DNA of 64,000 nucleotides, taken from contig NZ_JANQOM010000039.1 of NCBI RefSeq assembly GCF_028289625.1, positions 1-64,000 of the forward strand. The letters are read 5' to 3'. Each line of letters begins with the position of its first letter. Within the stretch, counting starts at the first letter, position 1. Shown here piece after piece: positions 26,768-36,374 of the stretch. The position numbers and the translations under genes are program-made. Source of the stretch: Winogradskyella sp. GTDB lineage: Bacteria > Bacteroidota > Bacteroidia > Flavobacteriales > Flavobacteriaceae. Below the pieces are notes generated by a model. The model did not search any database. It worked only from the letters and a program-made list of their open reading frames with translations, and was not told where the DNA came from.

Positions 26768-26950
26768 ATGGCGATGAATAAAAATACCGTACTCGCATGG
26801 GCTACGGTACTCATGATAATAATGGGTATTTTATTAATTCTGATGGGTGCTTACCGATACGATGATGTTGCAGGTTGGGGATTTGCAACCGTAGGCATTG
26901 GTTTTTTTGCAATAGCATGGGTGTTTAATGCTTTAAAAGGACGTGTATAA
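26768..26950 (+). CDS. 60-residue membrane protein (CAL67264-type)
   Basis: A small protein with two hydrophobic segments (about 8-28 and 36-54) joined by a short polar turn ([10 protein letters not shown]). From memory this matches a small flavobacterial membrane protein family that lies directly before ettA. Its function is unknown. The ettA gene starts two bases after its stop, so it is the first gene of an ettA operon. The position, conserved layout and good start support a real gene despite the size. Confidence 0.75.
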   Translation: MAMNKNTVLAWATVLMIIMGILLILMGAYRYDDVAGWGFATVGIGFFAIAWVFNALKGRV

Positions 26951-26952
26951 TT

Positions 26953-28644
26953 ATGAGCGACGATAAAAAAGTCATTTTTTCAATGTCTGGTGTTACCAAG
27001 ACATTTCAATCAGCTAATACTCCAGTACTCAAAAATATATATCTCAGTTTTTTCTATGGTGCTAAAATAGGTATCCTGGGTCTTAATGGGTCGGGTAAAT
27101 CAACGTTACTAAAAATAATTGCTGGAGTTGATAAAAACTATCAAGGAGATGTTGTGTTTTCCCAAGATTATTCAGTAGGCTATTTGGAGCAAGAGCCACA
27201 ATTGGATGATGAAAAAACCGTAATGGATGTAGTAAAGGAAGGCGCTGCAGAAACTGTGGCTATTCTTGACGAGTACAATAGCATCAATGAGCAGTTTGGT
27301 CTAGAAGAAGTTTATAGCGATCCAGATAAGATGGAAAAGCTGATGAATCGCCAAGCAGAGCTTCAAGATCAAATCGACGCTTCTAATGCCTGGGAGTTGG
27401 ATACAAAACTCGAAATTGCTATGGATGCTTTAAGGACTCCAGACAGTGATAAAAAGATTAGTGTGCTTTCTGGTGGTGAGCGACGTAGAGTAGCTTTATG
27501 TCGTTTATTGCTTCAAGAACCTGATGTGTTACTTTTGGATGAGCCAACCAACCATTTAGACGCAGAATCGGTACATTGGTTAGAGCACCATTTGGCACAG
27601 TATAAGGGAACTGTGATTGCTGTAACTCACGATAGATACTTTTTAGATAATGTAGCCGGTTGGATTTTAGAGCTCGATAGAGGAGAAGGGATTCCTTGGA
27701 AAGGCAACTATTCATCCTGGCTAGACCAAAAGTCTAAGCGCTTGGCTCAAGAAAGTAAATCAGCATCAAAGCGTCAAAAAACATTAGAGCGAGAGTTAGA
27801 ATGGGTAAGACAAGGCGCTAAAGGTCGTCAAACAAAGCAAAAAGCACGTTTGAAAAATTATGACAAACTGATGAACCAAGACCAAAAGCAGCTCGATGAA
27901 AAATTGGAAATCTATATTCCCAATGGTCCACGTTTAGGGACTAATGTTATTGAAGCTATAGGAGTTGCTAAAGGTTATGATGACAAATTACTTTATGACG
28001 ATCTAAATTTTAAGTTGCCACAAGCAGGTATTGTAGGAGTTATTGGGCCTAATGGAGCAGGTAAGACCACTATTTTTCGAATGATAATGGGAGAAGAAAC
28101 TCCAGATAAAGGTGAATTTGAGGTTGGTGAGACTGCCAAGATTGCTTACGTGGACCAAAAACATGCTAACATAGATCCAGAAAAAACGATTTGGCAAAAC
28201 TTTAGTGATGAACAAGAGTTGATAATGATGGGTAATCGTCAAGTAAATTCTAGAGCGTATTTGAGTCGTTTTAATTTTTCCGGAAGTGAGCAGAATAAAA
28301 AGGTGAAGCTATTGTCCGGAGGTGAAAGAAACCGATTGCACTTAGCAATGACATTAAAAGAAGAAGGTAATGTATTACTTTTGGATGAGCCCACCAATGA
28401 TTTAGATGTCAATACATTAAGAGCTTTGGAAGAAGGATTGGAGAATTTTGCGGGTTGTGCTGTTGTCATTAGCCATGATAGATGGTTTTTAGATAGAATT
28501 TGTACCCATATACTTGCCTTTGAAGGCAATTCACAAGTCTATTTCTTCGAAGGTGGTTTTAGTGATTATGAGGAGAATAAAAAGAAACGACTCGGAGCAG
28601 ATCTAATGCCCAAACGTATTAAATATAAAAAGTTAGTTAGATAA
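26953..28644 (+). CDS. ettA: Energy-dependent translational throttle protein EttA (ABC-F ATPase)
   Basis: A 563-residue soluble protein with two ABC domains that binds the ribosomal E site and gates translation with energy status. Domain 1 has [12 protein letters not shown] and [13 protein letters not shown] with [11 protein letters not shown]. The linker is a charged coiled coil (about residues 255-320, with [21 protein letters not shown]). Domain 2 has [24 protein letters not shown] and [11 protein letters not shown]. Length and the arginine-rich linker match EttA rather than other ABC-F members. A 24-bp perfect hairpin follows the stop. Confidence 0.95.
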   Translation: MSDDKKVIFSMSGVTKTFQSANTPVLKNIYLSFFYGAKIGILGLNGSGKSTLLKIIAGVDKNYQGDVVFSQDYSVGYLEQEPQLDDEKTVMDVVKEGAAETVAILDEYNSINEQFGLEEVYSDPDKMEKLMNRQAELQDQIDASNAWELDTKLEIAMDALRTPDSDKKISVLSGGERRRVALCRLLLQEPDVLLLDEPTNHLDAESVHWLEHHLAQYKGTVIAVTHDRYFLDNVAGWILELDRGEGIPWKGNYSSWLDQKSKRLAQESKSASKRQKTLERELEWVRQGAKGRQTKQKARLKNYDKLMNQDQKQLDEKLEIYIPNGPRLGTNVIEAIGVAKGYDDKLLYDDLNFKLPQAGIVGVIGPNGAGKTTIFRMIMGEETPDKGEFEVGETAKIAYVDQKHANIDPEKTIWQNFSDEQELIMMGNRQVNSRAYLSRFNFSGSEQNKKVKLLSGGERNRLHLAMTLKEEGNVLLLDEPTNDLDVNTLRALEEGLENFAGCAVVISHDRWFLDRICTHILAFEGNSQVYFFEGGFSDYEENKKKRLGADLMPKRIKYKKLVR

Positions 28645-28655
28645 TAACACACATT

Positions 28656-28709
28656 AAATAATCAAATAAAAAGGCCTGCTAAATTGCAGGCCTTTTTATT
28701 TGATTATTT
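28656..28709. terminator. Bidirectional terminator with a perfect 24-bp stem
   Basis: Bases 28656-28679 and 28686-28709 are exactly complementary around a 6-base loop. The GC-rich core GGCCTGC is flanked by A-rich and T-rich arms, giving T-tracts in both directions. It lies between the ends of ettA (+) and the 73-residue membrane protein (-). Confidence 0.92.
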
Positions 28710-28718
28710 GTTATTATT

Positions 28719-28940
28719 CTAGTTGTCACCGTATAAATGACCCGTAAATTCTTTATCTGTTGCTTCGTAATCTTTAAAAGCGTTGGTTTCCATAAGCTTT
28801 TTGTTTTCAGCTTTTAGCTTGTACATTTTTATAATGGCAATAATAATAAATACAAGGAATATAGATGCTACGGCTATCAGAATCATAGTTAATTGTGTGG
28901 TTGTCACTATTAAAGCCTTGGAAAGCAGTTTATTAAGCAT
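28719..28940 (-). CDS. 73-residue membrane-anchored protein, unknown
   Basis: A small protein with one hydrophobic segment (about residues 14-37, TTTQLTMILIAVASIFLVFIII region), then a charged helix with a coiled-coil pattern (KMYKLKAENKKLMETN) and an acidic C-terminus. No family is recognised. It is transcribed toward ettA and shares the bidirectional terminator with it. The arrangement, a clean start and bacterial-like composition support a real gene. Confidence 0.65.
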   Translation of the reverse strand: MLNKLLSKALIVTTTQLTMILIAVASIFLVFIIIAIIKMYKLKAENKKLMETNAFKDYEATDKEFTGHLYGDN

Positions 28941-29448
28941 GGTTAAAACGGTTAGATTTGGGTTCTATGGTGCTAATATAGAAAAAAAACCTAAGCCAAT
29001 TACTTAATTTTAAAGAAATTACAGTTTTCTTATAAACAATTTTATCGTTAAAACGAATAAAATATTCGATAAAACGCAGTGTTTTCGGTTAAAAGACAGG
29101 TTTTGCTAAGTTGTTAACAACTCAAAAATTTAACATTTCTAAAATCACTCAATAGTAATTCAAAAAACCTTTTTGATAGAATTATCAACTGTACTTTAGT
29201 TGTAAAATCTTACAGATAAAACTAAAAGAGACAATATTTTATCATTTTGCAACAAAAAATAGTCTTTTCAAATACCAGGTAGAGGTCTTTATTATATGCT
29301 GAGATTCAATAATTGGTAACATTTAAAATAGTGTAACAATTTTATTATTAATGCTACCTATAATTTGAAGGTAAAGTTTTTATAGTCTTAAAAAATTGCC
29401 GAAATTGCTTATCCTAAAATTTGTTCAACTAAAATAACTTGATATAAT
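28941..29448. other. 508-bp AT-rich upstream region with palindromes
   Basis: This divergent gap lies between the 73-residue membrane protein and the coiled-coil gene at 29449. No open frame is credible. It holds a 6-bp hairpin CGAATA/TATTCG (29054-29068), a perfect 14-bp palindrome AGTTGTTAACAACT (29109-29122), and a CAACT...AGTTG pair near 29188-29203. No clear -33/-7 pair was located. It is probably the regulatory region of the following gene block. Confidence 0.5.
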
Positions 29449-30786
29449 ATGTCTGATGATTTTGATTTATTAGAGACCAACTCACAAGAAAAAACTGAAA
29501 AAGTAGAAGTCAACTGGGGAAAAGCCATAGACCAAATGAAGTCTAAATTGGCTCAAGAAGATGATCCCGAAAGTCGTCAGAAGATCTTAAATGCCACATT
29601 AGACAATGTTGTGGATATGGCAGAGAAGGACAGAACAACACTTTTGGATGCTATTAAGGATTTAACAGATTATCAAGATGAGGTAGGGATTATGTTTGAA
29701 GGGTTCTCCGCGCTTAATGCCGCTGAACAAAAAATCATCGATGATGCCGTTAAACGTTTAGAGCGTGCCAAAGTTGAACTAGAAGATGCAAAAGCTAAAC
29801 CAGACACATGGTGGAATAATCTTTGGGGACGCAAAAGTAAAATTAAAAAGGCCGAAGACGAATTAACCGCTGCCCAAAAACAACGTGATGGTGCCGATAA
29901 TAGAGCCAAGGCGATGTTCCAAGAGCGTATCGAAACTGCTGATGTGCAAACCCTACTCAATGAATTATCGTTTAAGAGTCAAGCTGCCATTAAACGTTTA
30001 AAAGATAGAGAACTCGAAATCAAGGAAGTTGAGGAGAGCTTAAAAGTAGCCATTGTTGAAGCTAGTAACAACCACACTAAAGCACTTCAAAAGAAGGAAG
30101 AAGTTGAAGCAAGACTCGAAGAACAGTATGCTTTGTTAAAGCAGGCAAGACAGGCTTTAGAAGAAGTTGCCGATAAGCAATCTCCTGAATATTCCGAGGC
30201 TTTAGAGAGAGTAACACAACTCGAACAAAAAGTAGAAGAACTGGAAGGTCTTAAGAATGCTTATACCACATTAGCCGCTTCTAAAGATAGTTTTGTACAT
30301 AAACATAACTTAACCATTAAGGTATTGACCTCTCTAAGAAGTAATTTGCAAACCCATCGTGCTAAGCTTAAATCGGATACAGATGAGCGTTTAAAATATT
30401 ATGATGGTTATGTTGTGGCCTTAAAAGCACGTACAGATCAAGAGTTTGCAGCAATTTTAGAACATTTAGGTGTAAAAACCGATGAGCATATTGGTGAAAC
30501 CCTAGCTGCTATGCATACAGCAAGTGCTAAGGCGCGTCAAGAAATGATGGATAACATTCCAGTACACGAGAAAGTGATGCAAGGGATTTATGGCAGCTAT
30601 GCTGAAGCTTTAAAAGATATACGATCTAAAGATGCCGAAATTCAGAAAAACTTTGCCGATCGTTATGGCATCGATATGAAAGAGATTTTTAACGAATACT
30701 ATAATGCCGATTCTAATGCACCAAGCGATGGTGGAGGTGAGCCCGAAGGTGAACCAAAACCAGAAGCAGATGATTTACTTGGATAG
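29449..30786 (+). CDS. Long coiled-coil protein (TelA / 'microtubule-binding'-like), unknown function
   Basis: A 445-residue soluble, highly charged protein. Heptad-rich coiled coil occupies about residues 90-125, 185-280 and 300-400, and the last 25 residues are acidic and Gly/Pro-rich. The first 70 residues form a separate helical region with an FDLLET start. It resembles toxic-anion-resistance (TelA-like) and other cytoplasmic coiled-coil proteins by composition only; I cannot name a domain with certainty. It heads a co-directional block that includes an AAA+ ATPase and two membrane proteins, so a scaffold or adaptor role is plausible. Confidence 0.75.
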   Translation: MSDDFDLLETNSQEKTEKVEVNWGKAIDQMKSKLAQEDDPESRQKILNATLDNVVDMAEKDRTTLLDAIKDLTDYQDEVGIMFEGFSALNAAEQKIIDDAVKRLERAKVELEDAKAKPDTWWNNLWGRKSKIKKAEDELTAAQKQRDGADNRAKAMFQERIETADVQTLLNELSFKSQAAIKRLKDRELEIKEVEESLKVAIVEASNNHTKALQKKEEVEARLEEQYALLKQARQALEEVADKQSPEYSEALERVTQLEQKVEELEGLKNAYTTLAASKDSFVHKHNLTIKVLTSLRSNLQTHRAKLKSDTDERLKYYDGYVVALKARTDQEFAAILEHLGVKTDEHIGETLAAMHTASAKARQEMMDNIPVHEKVMQGIYGSYAEALKDIRSKDAEIQKNFADRYGIDMKEIFNEYYNADSNAPSDGGGEPEGEPKPEADDLLG

Positions 30787-30847
30787 ATGGTAATCAGTTG
30801 CCGATTTAAACACTATTCACGGCCTTTGTAAATTGGATACTTGAAGA

Positions 30848-31894
30848 ATGATAGTTACTCCCTTAGATTCAGCAACTCTAGATTCTAAAGAGCAATATAT
30901 ATTCTATCATAAAATGATAGATTTTACGCTCAAAGAACTTATAACAGCAGTTCAAGCCAAACAAATATTGAATCAACAAGAAGTTTTGCTATTTAAGCAA
31001 TATACAGACTTACTGTTGTATTCCATTGAGGCTATGCGCGTGAAATATATGTACAATGACGATGAGAATATGAAGGTAGACTTAACAGATTCCAGCTTCC
31101 CAAATTATTTGGAGTTCCGTTACTTGTTCAATGATTTAGAGCTCAGGGAAGAATTTCTCGGCAGACTTACAGATGTGGATGTCCTAAAAGATGAATTTTT
31201 GGATACCTTAATGCGAAAAAAGCAGCCTATTTCTAAGCGAAAGCTGTTTCAGGCTTCATCGATAGTGTATTATACGTCTGCTAGAAAGGAATATATTTTC
31301 AATCGTTTTGTACAAGGAAAGATTATTGGTGCTCCAAAAGGTTCGCAAGCAGAGCATTTGGTCAGTTGGAGTTTTTACGACGTTACGCACAACAGACCCT
31401 TTATTTGCTATATGTATTTTAACTATGACGGAAGGGATGTTCAAGGTTATAAAGACGAAATTTACAGTGTTCTCAAAAACACTTCTGACCGTGAAATGGC
31501 TTTAGATACGATGGCTTATGCTATAGATAAACGACTGCCAAAGGTATTGCCTAAATTAATCAGACGTATCGATCTAGGGCCAATTCATAATGTATTTGCT
31601 AAAGACGAAAACGACGTAACGCATGCAATTTTAGATGGGATATCAAAAAAGACCATACCGTTAGAGTCTTATGCAGTGTCTTTTAAAGTAGACGAACTTG
31701 GTTCTAAAAGTGAATTTAAGGAAGGGGGCTTTTTCAACAAGCAAATCTTTCAAAAATGGGGAAACACATTTAGACAGCGTTATGTATTTGCACCACATAG
31801 AATTATACAATTATTATACAATAAAACACCAGAAATAATGAACAAGTTGGCTATTCCACCAGTTCAGGTTTCTGATTTAAAAATTAAGGATTAA
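30848..31894 (+). CDS. Conserved-looking cytoplasmic protein, unknown
   Basis: A 348-residue protein with no signal peptide or membrane segment. The N-terminal 150 residues are helical and acidic; a central beta-rich part has SWSFYDVTHNRPFICYMYFNYDG (two short stretches seen, positions ~170-195); the C-terminus is helical and basic. I do not recognise a family. It lies 61 bp after the coiled-coil gene and nine bp before a lipoprotein gene, so it belongs to the same block as the AAA+ ATPase. Confidence 0.75.
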   Translation: MIVTPLDSATLDSKEQYIFYHKMIDFTLKELITAVQAKQILNQQEVLLFKQYTDLLLYSIEAMRVKYMYNDDENMKVDLTDSSFPNYLEFRYLFNDLELREEFLGRLTDVDVLKDEFLDTLMRKKQPISKRKLFQASSIVYYTSARKEYIFNRFVQGKIIGAPKGSQAEHLVSWSFYDVTHNRPFICYMYFNYDGRDVQGYKDEIYSVLKNTSDREMALDTMAYAIDKRLPKVLPKLIRRIDLGPIHNVFAKDENDVTHAILDGISKKTIPLESYAVSFKVDELGSKSEFKEGGFFNKQIFQKWGNTFRQRYVFAPHRIIQLLYNKTPEIMNKLAIPPVQVSDLKIKD

Positions 31895-31902
31895 AATTTA
31901 TT

Positions 31903-32457
31903 ATGAAAAACAAACTAAAGTTTTACGCACTTTTCCTCTGCACACTCATTGTTTTTGGTTGTTCAAATGATGATGATAATGGTTCGTCAAATGACATCAC
32001 GGCCATTAATCTTGTAACTGGTGTGAATGCAAAATCAGATGTAAATAATATTTTTAGGTTGGGCAATCCAAACGTAAGAATGCCAATCGGCATATCTTCA
32101 GTAGCTATAATAGCCTACCCTAATCCCGTAATTAGTGCTCTAACTATAGAGATTTCACAGACCAATGAAGTTATGACTGATGTTTGGTTAGTTAGTGCAA
32201 ATGCTCAGCAAATTTATCAGGATACCGATTTTGATGAAATCCTAAATGAGAACACTTATACAGTAAACGAAATTTCCCAAGCTTCTGTGCAAGCTTTTAA
32301 TGGCCTGTCAAATACCAATATTACTTTAAATCTAGATGGTTTTAGTACAGGCTACTATCGGGTTTTCATTAAAACTAACCAAAGCTTATATTGGGATAAT
32401 ATTTACATAGACAACAATGGAACGGATATAACCGAGTTTTTCGAATCTTGGGAATAA
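31903..32457 (+). CDS. Lipoprotein of unknown function
   Basis: A 184-residue lipoprotein with lipobox VFGC (Cys about residue 20) followed by a poly-Asp/Asn/Ser segment, which in Bacteroidota often marks export to the cell surface. A later AYPNPVISALTIEIS stretch resembles the beginning of type IX sorting-like beta domains. No known family is assigned. It sits inside the co-directional block between an unknown cytoplasmic protein (8 bp before) and the AAA+ ATPase (33 bp after), and may be a passenger or a surface partner. Confidence 0.7.
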   Translation: MKNKLKFYALFLCTLIVFGCSNDDDNGSSNDITAINLVTGVNAKSDVNNIFRLGNPNVRMPIGISSVAIIAYPNPVISALTIEISQTNEVMTDVWLVSANAQQIYQDTDFDEILNENTYTVNEISQASVQAFNGLSNTNITLNLDGFSTGYYRVFIKTNQSLYWDNIYIDNNGTDITEFFESWE

Positions 32458-32490
32458 GTCTATTCTTTCAATATAATTACATAAATCTAA

Positions 32491-34452
32491 ATGGAACACA
32501 ACTCAACCTTCCCTATAAAACAAAATGAACTCGATATGCTTCGAGATGAAGCGACGTCTTATCTAAAATCCATTCAATGGGAGCAGAGTCAGCGTGTTAA
32601 GAATAGAGATAACGATGGTAAGGACGGGTCGATTCTTTTGTATCTGTCAAGAGCCAATAATGGCAGTAGCGTTGCCGTAACATCGGTTTCTAAAACGATT
32701 TTAGCTTTAAAGAAACGCTTGTTGCCAGAATCTGTGGCAATTCCTATTGATTTAAATCACTCTTTGTTTGGTGTACAAGAAGGCATCACACTAGGTTTAT
32801 GGATTAAGGACAGTTATTATGATGCTTCAGGATTATCCACCTTACACGAAAACAGGTCTGCGTTAGATAGGGCAGGAAAGCGGGAATATGAAAGCAAAAT
32901 GCAAACGGCAACGGCATTTATGTTGTTTGCAACGGCTTATAAAATACTTCATGATTTAAAACCGCATGCTTCAGACGATTTATCAGTAATGAAACAAAAA
33001 TTTGCAGGTATTCCAGAAGTATCTTTGTTATCTCCATTGAAGGGAATTTCCTGTCAGTTATTTTATTATGACAAGTATTTAGGGCATCCAGACATTATTA
33101 AAACCGATAGAGATGTCATTGACTTTACGGTGGTTTACTTTGAAGCGTTGATTGATGAAATTCAATTGCGAAAAAGTAGTTTAGAATATACTGAAACCAT
33201 TGTCGATAGGGCCTATAAATTAGAGAATTCCGATTTTGCTGTTGATGGCTGGAACAACGTCTTTCAAGGTACAGCGGTTAGTGTGGAATTCAACAAAGTA
33301 CAGTTTGAGCAAATTGTTGGTAATAAAGATGCTAAGCACTTCGCCAGACGTTTAACGGAAAGGCTCCTGAGCTATGACTTTGAAGCCAAGAAGAATCCAT
33401 TTCAAGAATTGGGAGGTTTTATGCCAGTGTTCATGGGTTATGGAATTCCCGGTACAGGAAAAAGTATGCTCATTGCTGCCATAGCAACGCGATTGAAGGA
33501 ACATAGTGAGCATCTGGAAATTCCATTTTTGTTTCATCCTATGCCAGATACAATTGTAAGTACGTTTCAAGGAGGCTCAGCAGAAAAGATGGTAGAGTGG
33601 ATGAAACCCTTACAAGACCCGACTCGATTGATTTTTGCACCAATTGATGATGCAGAAAACAACCTACAAGAACGAACAGCGCAAGGGGTTTCTGCAGGAG
33701 TAAAAGAGGTGATAGGTGTATTTTTAAGGTATACAGAAGGTGCTTACGCGGTTAACTATGGCAACAGTTCTATCGGCTTATTTACCAACTTACCAGAAAT
33801 GTTAGATAAAGCGGTGATTTCGCGTGTTCAAGGCCGTTTTAAGATTGATGGAGCACGTAATGAAAAAGATTTTGTAGATCAGGATTATTTATGGTGGCGA
33901 AAATTAGAGGATACCATGCCAGATTTCATTAATATGGATAATCCTGAAGATTACAAGTTTCTCGATGCGCAAAAGGTGGCAAAGAACCTTGGTGAGATAT
34001 TAGAAAAAATTGATAAGCCAACTGAAGAGCGTGTGCTTGAGACTTTTGAAGAAGTCGCTAAGAAGTATGACGATGATGATCATATGTTCTATGCACATTT
34101 ATATACCGAGATGCAGAAGATATTTCCATTCTTTTCATCGCGCGATGTGAGGAATATTCAAAAAGCAGTTTCACTGCGTTTAACGGATTTTGATTTAGAA
34201 CCCGATTGGTTCGATAATCCTGAAATCTATTTCAAAAAAGATTACGATACCAAATTCGGCATGTTGCAAGAGCTGATGCGTGCCAATATGAAAGGACTAG
34301 ATTTTAGCGATATTAGACGCCAAGAGGTAGTACGTTATTTAGATAATGTGGCTACCATTGCGGATACTGACTTTAAGCGTAAAGTGGATGCCAGAATTAA
34401 TCAGCTGAATATTGAAACTGAAGCAAGGGAGCGGTTTGAAAGAGAAAATTAG
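32491..34452 (+). CDS. AAA+ family ATPase
   Basis: A 653-residue protein. The first ~300 residues are helical and unassigned. The ATPase core follows: Walker A GIPGTGKS (33452-33475) and a STFQGGSAEKMVEW segment like the pore-loop/Walker B region of classical AAA proteins. Walker B reads LIFAPIDDAEN, with Asp where the catalytic Glu is usual. A likely sensor 1 (GLFTNLPE) and an Arg-containing ISRVQGRF arginine-finger region come next. The C-terminal ~200 residues are helical. No protease domain or membrane segment is visible. It is the only enzyme-like motor of the block, so it probably remodels the neighbouring proteins. Confidence 0.85.
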   Translation: MEHNSTFPIKQNELDMLRDEATSYLKSIQWEQSQRVKNRDNDGKDGSILLYLSRANNGSSVAVTSVSKTILALKKRLLPESVAIPIDLNHSLFGVQEGITLGLWIKDSYYDASGLSTLHENRSALDRAGKREYESKMQTATAFMLFATAYKILHDLKPHASDDLSVMKQKFAGIPEVSLLSPLKGISCQLFYYDKYLGHPDIIKTDRDVIDFTVVYFEALIDEIQLRKSSLEYTETIVDRAYKLENSDFAVDGWNNVFQGTAVSVEFNKVQFEQIVGNKDAKHFARRLTERLLSYDFEAKKNPFQELGGFMPVFMGYGIPGTGKSMLIAAIATRLKEHSEHLEIPFLFHPMPDTIVSTFQGGSAEKMVEWMKPLQDPTRLIFAPIDDAENNLQERTAQGVSAGVKEVIGVFLRYTEGAYAVNYGNSSIGLFTNLPEMLDKAVISRVQGRFKIDGARNEKDFVDQDYLWWRKLEDTMPDFINMDNPEDYKFLDAQKVAKNLGEILEKIDKPTEERVLETFEEVAKKYDDDDHMFYAHLYTEMQKIFPFFSSRDVRNIQKAVSLRLTDFDLEPDWFDNPEIYFKKDYDTKFGMLQELMRANMKGLDFSDIRRQEVVRYLDNVATIADTDFKRKVDARINQLNIETEARERFEREN

Positions 34453-34518
34453 AAATAAATACTGTGGATTTATCATTCCGGTAGAGTGAGAAACTAACGA
34501 CGAGGAATCCCATAACGA

Positions 34519-35097
34519 ATGAAAAGTCTAAAAAACATAGAACACATCAACCTCTCTAATGATTGGGCAACATTGCACAGGATAGATTATGACTTTCAAT
34601 TTAAGAATGGCCAATGGAAACGCTTATCTCGCGAAACTTATAATCGTGGTAATGGTGCCGCTATATTGTTGTACAATAAAGACAAAGGCACAGTTATATT
34701 AACTAGGCAATTCCGAATGCCGATTTATGAGAACGATACTAAGGATAGTATGTCAATAGAGGTTTGTGCTGGCGCCATTGATGGCAACGATTCACCTTTG
34801 GAAACTATTATAAGAGAAACCGAAGAAGAAGTGGGCTACAAGATTGAGAATGCTAAGCAAGTGCTAACAGCATATACATCACCAGGTGCATTAACAGAAA
34901 AAATGTACTTATTTGTTACGGAATATGATGACAGTATGAAAATAAACGATGGTGGTGGCTTAGAAAGTGAGCACGAAGAAATAGAGCTCATAGAAATACC
35001 ATTTAAAAAAGCAATTAGGATGATGGAAGACGAAGAGATTATTGATGCCAAAACAATTATGCTATTGCAGTATGCTCAAATCCATAAGTTGTTGTAA
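34519..35097 (+). CDS. Nudix hydrolase (GDP-mannose pyrophosphatase NudK-like)
   Basis: A 192-residue Nudix protein. The Nudix box is GAIDGNDSPLETIIRETEEE with a following VGY: GX5, Asp instead of the usual Glu, then X7 and RETEEEVGY. The substrate-side features and N-terminal beta sheet fit the NudK/ADP-ribose pyrophosphatase group, which hydrolyses nucleotide sugars such as GDP-mannose. Its stop overlaps the start of the next gene by one base (TAATG), so it is coupled to the 411-residue unknown protein. Confidence 0.85.
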   Translation: MKSLKNIEHINLSNDWATLHRIDYDFQFKNGQWKRLSRETYNRGNGAAILLYNKDKGTVILTRQFRMPIYENDTKDSMSIEVCAGAIDGNDSPLETIIRETEEEVGYKIENAKQVLTAYTSPGALTEKMYLFVTEYDDSMKINDGGGLESEHEEIELIEIPFKKAIRMMEDEEIIDAKTIMLLQYAQIHKLL

Positions 35098-36332
35098 TGC
35101 AAAAATTAAAGGAAGCCAATCTATATAGAAGTGAACTGATTCCGGTAAGTGGAAAACTGGTCGAACGTTATAATAAATGCTTAAAAACCTTAGGATTCAA
35201 AACAACAAAGCTCAAATCCTTCTCTATTGACGGAGTGGGATGGAGTCCAGAAGTGGCAGAAGAAAAGAAGGATGTCCACTATTTAAACCATGGTGATGCC
35301 AATCCACATGGTATTATAATTTCACCTTTACAGAAAGGAAAACCTGTTTATTTACCGTTTCATTCCTTCGATAGGGAAATGATGCGGCATATTTTTAAAA
35401 CACATGGTAGTAAAATTAATGATATCACGAGAGATTCTGCGATTTGTATTGATTTCGACCAAGACATAGATGTTTTTTATGAACCTTTGGATGTTCTTAA
35501 ATACGAAGATGTTAGTATCACCTTTAGGTTAATAGATAATCTCGTAGAAAAACAAAAAGAACAGCTTCAACTTGTCGATAAATTTAGAACGGGAAATAAT
35601 TTTATAGACGAACGCATCCACAAAGAATTATTGGATTCCGCAAAGACTTATGGCGATTTACGCAATAGGGATTTAAACCTTCATCCGCTAAATTTTTCTA
35701 CGGACTCCTTTTATACAAGAGCTTTTGACGGTGTTTACCTATTAAGAGACTTCATCAAGCCTATTTTGGTTTTTGAAAGTGAAGACGCATATAAAGAAGC
35801 CATTAAGGATACCATTCACGATGTACTGATTTATCATATTGACCAGCCAGAATTGGTTGACAAGCTAAAGAGTCACATCATTATTGAATGCGATTTGGAG
35901 TATATGGTAAAAACACCAAACTATGATCGCATCAAAAAATTTGAGCTGTATCAATTGCTTAAAGATGCAGAACATCCTATAAAAGAAATCTTGGATAGCA
36001 AGTCCTTATTTAGGAGTTATCTTAACAAAATTGATATAAAATCCAGAAAACAGATCATGGGTGCTGAGCTATATCTCGAAAGACTCGAACGCAGTAATGC
36101 TTTCAAAATTGAAGATATGGTCGATCAGTCCATGTATTTTGCATTGCACCAACCGCATTCTTCGCTATCTACTAAGCATCGTGACCTCATACATAAGTTA
36201 TTGATTAATATTTCACCTAAGGATGTTTTGTTTTTGTATTGGTATGATAAAGAGCAGTTTTATAAAAGTTATGAGACTTGGGATGATTCATTTAGAGATT
36301 GGGTGATTGAAACAATTCGTAACAATATTTAG
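35097..36332 (+). CDS. DUF6638-like protein, unknown function
   Basis: A 411-residue cytoplasmic protein with no signal peptide. From memory it matches a flavobacterial family labelled DUF6638, with SIDGVGWSPEVAEEK and YLNHGDANPHGIIISPLQKGKPVY in the N-terminal third (residues ~42-95, seen as separate stretches) and a long helical C-terminal part. The His/Asp-rich N-terminal part could bind a metal, which is inference. It is translationally coupled to the Nudix gene and lies 42 bp before the membrane protein. Confidence 0.7.
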   Translation: MQKLKEANLYRSELIPVSGKLVERYNKCLKTLGFKTTKLKSFSIDGVGWSPEVAEEKKDVHYLNHGDANPHGIIISPLQKGKPVYLPFHSFDREMMRHIFKTHGSKINDITRDSAICIDFDQDIDVFYEPLDVLKYEDVSITFRLIDNLVEKQKEQLQLVDKFRTGNNFIDERIHKELLDSAKTYGDLRNRDLNLHPLNFSTDSFYTRAFDGVYLLRDFIKPILVFESEDAYKEAIKDTIHDVLIYHIDQPELVDKLKSHIIIECDLEYMVKTPNYDRIKKFELYQLLKDAEHPIKEILDSKSLFRSYLNKIDIKSRKQIMGAELYLERLERSNAFKIEDMVDQSMYFALHQPHSSLSTKHRDLIHKLLINISPKDVLFLYWYDKEQFYKSYETWDDSFRDWVIETIRNNI

Positions 36333-36374
36333 GAATTTTAGACTAATTTTATAAAGAACCTTAAATTCAATAAA

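Noticed and set aside
28941-29448. Possible origin of replication in the long AT-rich gap.
   Set aside because: No cluster of DnaA boxes and no dnaA, gyrB or dnaN nearby; the region better fits an operon leader.
34453-34518. TCATTCCGG...GAGGAATC segment as a full REP element.
   Set aside because: Only weak half-complementarity is visible, so it is at most a remnant.
30848-36332. Homology between the two unknown proteins at 30848 and 35097.
   Set aside because: No shared motif could be aligned by eye; similar size and position only.
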